Shown here one piece after another: positions 33,501-42,500 of a stretch of DNA of 64,000 bases. The notes beneath the pieces are model-generated. The model saw only the letters and a list, made by a program, of their open reading frames with translations. It did no database searches and was not told where the DNA came from. The stretch is taken from positions 38,384,639 to 38,448,638 of the forward strand of contig CM041292.1 in NCBI GenBank assembly GCA_023052935.1, in the 5' to 3' direction. The position numbers and the translations under genes were made by a program. Source of the stretch: Piezodorus guildinii (taxonomy: Eukaryota > Arthropoda > Insecta > Hemiptera > Pentatomidae). Within the stretch, counting starts at the first letter, position 1, and the number at the start of each line of letters is the position of its first letter.

Positions 33501-36500
33501 AGAAGTTTGTGAAATATAATGTAAATTGACGTAAAGGGCATAAACTTATGTGATTATCTTACATAACAATTTTATATTGTTATATTATTTAATATAAAAC
33601 ATATGTTTCCAACCAAATTGAATATAATTCTTTGAGATTTTTACTTTCACTTACCTATATATGAAATATATAGTAAGGGAAAGTATTGAGATCGTAAAAT
33701 TTCCGAATTTGAGTTTTTACCAGAAATACACGCTTTGAATCTGAGTCCAAATGACCAAGTCCCGAAAAAAGGTGTGTGTGTGTCTGTGTGGTAAGTTTAG
33801 CGTAAAAACTAAAATTCGTACGAACTTAAATTTCATATTCAAGACATCAAAACGCCTGAGATGTTACAGCAACTTTTTCATAAAAATCAGCTAACCCGAA
33901 GAGCCACTTTATACCATGAATTTCGGGCCTTTTTACGTTTTTCTTAAAAACGATTCTAACCATTTTTATTAAACTCACTATATCAATGTAAAATTTAATG
34001 GGCTTTAATATGATATTGGTTTCATTCGGATTGAAATAGTCTGAAAGGGCTTAAATGTTGATATTACAAATTTTCTTCCTCTAAATTAACTTTAATTTTG
34101 TAGTTTTCAAAAAATTAGGCACATCAGCTTGTTAGCATTGATAAATAACAGTCAAATGTACAAGTTGAGGAAATTTGATACACAACTAATGGAGAAAAGT
34201 GTAAACATATTTTTTTAAAAAATTTTTGTGTTTTTGAACACAAGAATAGTAATATAGATGTATAATATACCGTTGGATAGCTAAAGATTTTTAAAAAAAT
34301 ATTACCTAATACACGGAATTGTAAAAGTTAATGGAGAGTGATGAAAGCTTGTAAAACTAACTGATTGTTGTAAATAAAAATATAGTAGATTATTTGATAA
34401 AACACATGTTTCTATTGACATAAAATATAGTTAATTCTTTAACAATTTATTTTCATCTCTATATGTTTTTAAAAATTCTTAAATTGATTATAAGATCAGA
34501 GGTAAGTGAAAGTCATGTATTGCGCCCACCAGATTTTCAACTTTCACTCAGCCATAGTTTAACTCTAACTTTATTTAATAGTTCTTAAATCAATCTTAAC
34601 AACGTAAGTGAAAGTTGTGTGTGAAAAATAAAAAATAAATGATCATTTTAGCAACTTTGATTTATTTGAAAGTTTTCAGGTTTTTCCGTACTATATTCAC
34701 ATTGAGGTCCTTAGTCTTAGTTTGTCATCGAGGGACCTTTTCAAGTAGTTAGTATTCATTTAATATGTACACCATCAGATTTTTTTGTTTTTGGATTTAG
34801 TTGATAATATTGTCTATTATCAGTTTATGGGGAACATATTTCATGAAATTAATACCCATTTTAAATAATTAAATAATCAGTTTTGTTAACATGAAATGGA
34901 GAAGTTTTAATTTGATTCGAAAAAGGTTGAAATTAACTTGAAATTGCCTATAATTTAATATAATATATATAAATTTAAAAGCAAAGTAATGTACCTCTGC
35001 CTACTCTCACAAGGAGAGGAGCCCAAATGTGTCTCACCGATTTTGATAAAATTATTTCAAAGGGGAAAAACAAAAAAAAAAAAAATTCAGTCATTAAATT
35101 ATTTATGTTTTATGCTTGTTTATAAAATTATATAAATTATAAAATTAAATTGAATTTTAATAACAAATTGTCGTAAACTTTTTTTATGATCAAGAAATCT
35201 TGATCAGAGCTCAATTTTTAAGAAACATTTTTAGAAGTACTGTTTTGACAAGATTATTTATATTTTTAGGGGTATAACTAAGCATAAAACCTAAATAATT
35301 GCTTATTTTTTCCGTTATTCTGCTTTGAAATAGGGTAATTTTGACACCAAAATTATTTTTCTACCTTCACTAGAACCAGAGATATTAAATAAAATGTGAT
35401 TTTCACGGACATATTTTCCGATTTTTTGTGTGACTATTAGCATCTGTAGAATATTAGGGGCTATTGCTCCCCAGGAGTCACATAAAAAAATTGGAAAGTT
35501 CGTGCGCGAAAATCACATTTTATTTAATATCTCTGGTTCTGGTGAAGATAGAAAAATAATTTCGGTTTCAAAATTACCCTATTTCAAAGAGGAATAATTT
35601 AAGAAATAAGCTGTTAAATTATTTAAGTTTTGTGCTTGGCAATAACCCTAAAAATATAAATAATCTCGCCAAAACTACTTTTAAATAAGGTTTCTTAAAA
35701 ACTGTGCTTAGATTAACTGTGCTTAGGTTTCTCACTCCTAAAAAAAGTTTATTACAATTTTTTATTAAAATTTAATTTAATTTTATAACCAAGCATAAAA
35801 CTTAAATAGTTTAATGGCTTATTTCTTTTTTCCGCTTTGAAAAAGGGTAATTATGGCACCCAAATTATTTAAATGTTCAGCCAAATGTCGATTTATGTCT
35901 AGTTTTACCTAATAAAATTTCATCAAAATCGGTGAAACACATTGGGGATCCTTGTCAGTTGCTGGGACACACTATTCAAAATCTGATTTTATTGAATCTT
36001 TAAAATGACTTCTTTTGAAACGCAATAAAACTTATAGTCCAGAATAATGGTAATTGCTAACATATTTTTTTTATTTAATTTATTTATTATAGAGATATTT
36101 ACAACTGTATTAACAAAAAATACATCAAGTAAATGGGAACATTGAGATATGGCATGAGAGGCGTGAGAAGAATCTACCCAGTGGTAGCACTTCAAATATT
36201 ATTCAGATAAGTAGGTCTCGAGACCATCGTTTTTTCAGCCACCTTGGAGGTCAATCAGGAATATAAGGAGACGAGAGATTGCGGACAAGTGGTTTTGGGT
36301 GGACTGCTAATTTGGAGTGAAAGGAAGTATATCTAATTCGGGCTAAGTCTGCAACTAATGGGATATTCAGGTCTTTATGGATTATTTTATTGGTGACAAA
36401 GTAAGGGGCATCTAGGATCTTTCAGAGGATTTTGGATTGCAAGGATTGGATGCGAGAGGAATTTGATGGCTTGGTGGATCCCCATAGTTCAATTCTATAT

Positions 36501-39500
36501 GTCCAAATAGGCCTAAGTATGGTAATATAAATTAGATGAGGAAGATGGTTGGGGGTGCGGTCATAAATTAAAAACACACATTTAAAATAAGTGTTATTTT
36601 AATTATGTGCCGACGTTTCGGCCTACAATGTGGGCCTTCATCAGGGCTAAAAGAAACAAGATAACAACCAATGTAATTATAGACTTAATAATGCGTTAGG
36701 TATATAATAATAATATGACAGTAATAAATTATGGGAACATAAATAATATTAAATGTAAAATGATAATAAGATGACAATTATAAAGTATGGAAATAAGGTG
36801 ACAGTTATAAAGTATGGAAATAAACAAAATTAAGATGATAGTTATAAAGTATGGGAGTAAACATAATTGAGATGATCATATTGTAATGAGAATATATAAA
36901 GAGAGACTAAGTAAATGAAAAAAATGATAAAGGAAAAATATGTGAACAATTAAAATTTTAAATATTAACAATTTTGAGTTGATATATGACGGTAGTATAT
37001 TAAAAACATAGTTAAGAGTATAGGTAATATATAAACAAATATAATCATTACAAAAGAGAAACAGTATGAATAAAAAATAATTTAAATTTTAAAGTAATGT
37101 AATATTAAACTAATAATTATATGTCAGGATATGTAACGGAGAAAGATATGAGTATGGAAAGGGGGAGAAAGAAATTTGAGAATTTATTTCCATACTTTAT
37201 AACTGTCACCTTATTTCCATACTTTATAATTGTCATCTTATTATCATTTTACATTTAATATTATTTATGTTCCCATAATTTATTACTGTCATATTATTAT
37301 TATATACCTAACGCATTATTAAGTCTATAATTACATTGGTTGTTATCTTGTTTCTTTTAGCCCTGATGAAGGCCCACATTGTAGGCCGAAACGTCGGCAC
37401 ATAATTAAAATAACACTTATTTTAAATGTGTGTTTTTAATTTATGACCACACTCCCAACCATCTTCCTCATCTAATTTCTCAACGGTCAACAAAACTCCA
37501 TCATTATAATATAAATTAGTTTTTTGTAGTAGGTGGGAAGTTTTGAACGTTTGTCAAGTAAATTATGTAATAAACGATATCTGCGGACTGTTTCTTGTCG
37601 TTTCGGTCTAGTGTGAGGATGCTAACATATAATAATTATTTTTTTGTTTTTTTGTCGGTTTATCCTAATCATTAATTATTGTTTCTTAGTCACCTTAAAG
37701 TCCAGAATTAATTCAATCCAACTGATATTATAACTGCTTTAATTCTAAAATTCATTGTATATGCATTGTACTTCTTTCAATATAATGTTATTATTTTCAG
37801 GGATTATCTGCTCATGGGCCAGTGCAGTATCCTATAAATTCTGTATCTTCTAATTCATCTTACGGAAGATATCCTGGCTACAATGTTCCAGCGAACAACG
37901 TATTTAACAGTAATCTTACCCAGCCTCAGATGCCACAAAATTATCCACAAAATCAGTATCCTGGTCCTCAGAACTATCCTTCATACAATCCTGTTATGCC
38001 AGGTAATCCTCCCAATCCTGTTTCTTGCCCTCCTTCTTGGAACCAGTCCTCCGCTGGTTTCAATCCAAATTATCCAGCTTCAAATGTACCCACCGATGCA
38101 GTTATGTATCCTCACTTAAAAATTGGACAGTCACGGGTGGACAGTTATAAAAATAACCATCGAAAATCAATGGATGTTTCACCTCCTCACAGGCAGAATA
38201 GAAGTTTGAAAGAAAGGATACGTTCTACGTCTCGATCGCCTGATCCTAAAAAGCACAAAAGAAAGCCTTCCAAAAGATATAGCAGGTCCCCAGTTAGGAA
38301 CTCCTCAAGGTATGACTCGAAGAAACCCAAAGTGATCATTGATCCTAATCGAATCCCTACTCCTCCCCCACCTCCAATAGTGGGAAGTTACCAGAGAGAC
38401 GAGTCCAAAAAGTCATTTGAGCCAAAGATGAAATCTAAAGATGGGAAGTCTGATATTGATCCGCTTTCAGAAGTAAGTGCATTTGAGCTAATATTTAATA
38501 TTTTTTGTTATTTATTTAAATTAAATGCTTAACTGTTTATTTGAAATTATTATTATTTATTTATTTATTTTTTTGTTCACTCCTACCTAGCCTTTGAAGG
38601 CTATACGGGGGTTTCTCGGACCAGGGAGTAAGGGCAGGGTATAAATGCCGAAATAAAAGTCCTCCCGGTACCGAGACTCGAACTCGTAATTTTTATGATT
38701 TCCAATTTTTGGTTCTCTGTGGTTGCTAGGCAATGCGCGTCAAAGCAATGCGTGCTAACCCACTCGGCTACCCCGCCCTAAATTTATTCAAAGTGATAAT
38801 TGCTTATATTAATGTGCTATCAATTACACTTTTTTAACTACTCCTTATTTTGACAAATTGAATTAATTAATTGAACTAAAGGAAAGGGTATTTTTTTAGT
38901 TGAGTATTAACCTTCCATCAATAAAATAAATTATAATATAATAAAATAAAGGAGTTCATAGTTGTAATAATTTATTGTGACAGGCCTTGTTTTGTTATGT
39001 TTCAGTAACTGTCATTTAATATTTTATTGTCAGTATTTCAAGTAATTCATTTTAAATTGATAGTGTTATTTTGAAACTAAATTTATATGACTGGTACACA
39101 GTCAGCAGTGAGGGTTGCAGTTATTTGAATTTAGATTGAAAATTTATAAACAATCTAGACAACAATGTTATTCAATTTATTAAGTCAGGAATTTCCAAAA
39201 TGATTTGAAAAATGTTGATTTTAAATCCTCCTAACTCCTTATTGGCCTTATAAAATTTGTTTTAAAAAGTTTATTATTTTTTTATGTTGGTTTTCCTTTT
39301 TTGCTTTACATATTTATAAGTATATAGGGATCACCTGTAGCAGTGTGGCTAGCATAACAGCCTTCTATGCCAAAGGTCACGGGTTCAAAACCGCAGGTGG
39401 TCCTAGGATTTTTTAATATGAGTAAAAAATCCTTAATTATGCCGACCTTTGGAGGGAACGTAAAAAGAAGGTCCCTGAGCCTGTGAGATGTCAGGTACTC

Positions 39501-42500
39501 GTTAAAGATCCCTATCCTAATTAAACCTGGATAGACAAAATTTAGGACTATAAATGACAGATATACTTAGGAAGTGACATTAAATAAACAAACAAATATA
39601 AGTATATATTCTAATTCTTTTATCATAATTTAATTAATTATATTTAAGGCTGAAAATGTGTGAAAAGAAAATCTAAAAGATTGTTATTGTAGTACTCCTT
39701 CTTCAATTCAATGAGCATAAACTTTTAAATATAATTTGGGACTAATCGTTATTATTTTTATGTTTTATAATTTATGTATTGGGTCATGGAAACGGGTTCG
39801 TAGTGTTTTTTACTGGTGATTTCAATAAAAACTTCAGATTCTTGTAAATATTAATATGTTCAATCATTCGAATGTTAGAGACTTAGACAGTAGGAGAAAC
39901 CAAATTTAAGAATAAAACCTTTTGTTCATTAGAAATCAACACTTAGGAATTTGGCATCCGAAACATAACAGCTTCTCGCTGTAGTAACTATGTTTTTTAT
40001 TTTTTTGTAATATTGAAATTTTTTATGTGATCCAAATAATGGGATTTGAAATTATAAAGATGAATGTTGGTGTTGCGCCCCTAAATTAAATAATCCGATA
40101 AAATTATTTTGTTCTAAAATGATTTCATTTATATTGTAATAACTTCTGAGTAGTAGCAGAAAAATTTGGCTACTGGATTCGTTAGTCAGGTGAACTTTGT
40201 TCTTGGCCAACTAGAGTTTATATGAAGCTGCATCTGTTAACATTTATTGTAATATAAAGATTGTCTCCGGTTCTTGGATTTTTAATATTGAAACAATTTT
40301 TAATATTTTTTTAACAATAAAATGTTGAAATGGGTCAGAATTATGCACACTTTTATTTTAGTACCTAATGTTTTTTATTTACTGAACAGTCAATTAGTAA
40401 TGTAGACATTAATAAATTTAGTATTTTTTTTTTTTTTAATTCTAGTAGTTGTTTCAATATTTATTATTTCTATTTTCAGTTTCTGAACAAGGAGAAAGTT
40501 AGCCTCAGCTGTTTACTTGAAGCAGTAATGGAAACTTCGGGTAAGATTATCATCTTTTAATAGTGGTATACTTTATTACTTCAATATTTTTATTTTACTA
40601 ATATCAAGGTTATATATTAATTTTAAGCTTTTGTTTATCAGTTTCTTTTATTTCTCAAATATTTATAAAATCATTTAAATAGGTTTTTTTTTTTGTGTTT
40701 TTGCATTTTATTTTATAATTTTTGTCTTATTGAAAAAAAAAACAATTGATTTTTTAAAAATAAATAGAATTGAAAGTCAGATTACCTAGTTTTTTAATAA
40801 TTGCTGATTTAATTTTCTCTCTTTTACAAGATTATCAGAAATGAAAAAAAAAAAAAAAAAATCAATAAAAGAATTCAGTACATATGTTATTCTATTGATA
40901 CACAGGTCAAGGAAAAAGTCAACTGAGCGATCCAAAAGTGAAGAAGGAAATTATTTCAAACTGTGAATCTAAAATCCAGCATTTGTACAAAAGGAGGATG
41001 ACTGGCTTAGGTGCGTTTATTCCCGATCCAATCAAGCCTTCTCCTTTGACTGCTCATGTCTCACCATTGGTTATGGTCTATTCACCTTTAACTTATAATT
41101 GTGAAGAAGAGAATAACGAATGGCATTGCCCTGATATTATAGTGCCTGAAGTAAAGATGAAGAATGATTTAAAAGTCCCTCTTGATACTTTTTCTCCTTC
41201 ACATTTACCATTAGAAGGAGCAGAAATCCATTCAAAAACCAATTTTGAAAATGCTACGACCATTCCTACATTATCTAACAACCAGTCTATGCCTCTATCA
41301 AATTGGAATGCTAATAATCCTGAGCATTTATCTCAGACGATGTTCCCTAATTCTTATGAAAGCAGCCAGCCGAACATGTATCCTTCTCATCAAGGTCCTC
41401 AGGGTTGGAACAATGCAGTTCCTTCTCAGAATCCATATGCTGTTCAGCCTATTCCTGGCTCTGCTAATGATTTTAATAGTTTAGGACCACCTCCTTATGG
41501 ACCATCGTCTTATCCCTTTCCCCATCGTCCTCCAGGCCCACAATTCATGTCTCAGCATAGTTACCCGCCTCAGCCGGATATGTTGAACTATCCCTCCAGG
41601 ATGGACTATTCGCCTATGCATCAATTTCCACCTCAAAACTTAAACCATCCAGGAATGTTTAGGCCATCTCAACCAGATTTGAACAGGAACAATTATCAGT
41701 ATGTTGCAGATGAAACAAATAAAAGGAAAAGCAAGAATAGAGTCAATGATAACCTGATATTATTATCAAATAATTCTAGCTCCCATTCAGGTATTGCTCA
41801 GAAAGATAAAATAGGAAATTTCAAGGATGATAAGAGGGACGAAATAAAAACTGATGGCCCAAAAGATAAAAATTTGAAGAAAGGATGGAAGTCAAGAAAA
41901 TCTTCAGAATACGACCATGACCAACCAATAACTAAGGAGCCTAAAGATAAATTTTATAGTAAACTAAATTATGCTGAAATGGTAGACGATGCTCAATTAG
42001 ATTCAATGCCTGATTATCAACTAACGAATTTGAAGGAAAGAATCGAAACGTGCTTGGCTGAAGGAAAGCCATTTCCTGGATATTCTCAGCATAGAAGTAG
42101 GGATAAGAGAGAGGGAGATAGGCATAAGGACAGGGATAGAGGTCGAGATAGGTTGAGAGACAATGAGCGGCCCAAAAGGGGTTCAATGGAAGGCGAACGG
42201 AAATGGTGCAATAAGAGTCCTCTTGGGAGTGAGAGGAAGAAAGGTAGGTCTGTTGAGGGTGATGCTAACCACCAACATAGTAGGAAGAGTAAAGAGCCAT
42301 CTGATAAACAAGATCATGGCAGGGAAAATGTTATTGAAGTATTATCAGATGAAGATCATAACAAACATAAATTGTCTGAGGAAAATGAGGTATTGATGAA
42401 CCCTGATGATCATTTAAAACCATCTGAAAAAACTTTATTATCTCTGATTTTTGATTCCTTAGGTCCTGAAATCAGAAAAATTCAAGAAAAGTCAGATCTT

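Larger units (their letters stand above)
36536..37506. mobile_element. Penelope-like insertion with inverted arms
   Basis: 971 bp flanked by the 13-bp duplication TAATATAAATTAG (36523-36535 and 37507-37519). Two nearly identical arms of about 300 bp (36531-36830 and 37175-37476) face each other across an AT-rich spacer. Each arm carries a 39-nt hammerhead-like motif with CCGAAACGTCGG, a signature widespread in Penelope-like elements. One edge has an extra 30 bases (TTCTCAACGGTCAACAAAAC) not present on the other. No Penelope reverse transcriptase or GIY-YIG endonuclease is present. Confidence 0.65.
36066..37620 (-). mobile_element. Jockey-like LINE 3' fragment, split by a Penelope-like insertion
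   Basis: The minus-strand translation gives RPIWTYRIELWGSTKPS, IQSLQSKILRKILDAPYFVT and NKIIHKDLNIPLVADLARIR, the conserved C-terminal end of jockey-clade reverse transcriptase proteins. The poly-A tail is at the low-coordinate end (poly-T near 36066). The 10-bp target duplication GCTAACATAT lies at 36056-36065 and 37621-37630. Stops and the 5' truncation make it inactive. The part 36536-37506 is a later insertion. Confidence 0.8.
32632..37800. other. Second intron of the RS/H2C2 gene (5.2 kb)
   Basis: Made largely of mobile DNA: two Helentron-like copies (32916-33560, 33643-34533), a foldback element (34985-35975), and a jockey-like LINE split by a Penelope-like insertion (36066-37620). The remainder shows no exon. 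Confidence 0.75.

Noticed and set aside
39327..39400. A genuine tRNA gene
   Set aside because: Same reasoning: tRNA-like promoter boxes followed by the SINE-2 body, in ten copies.
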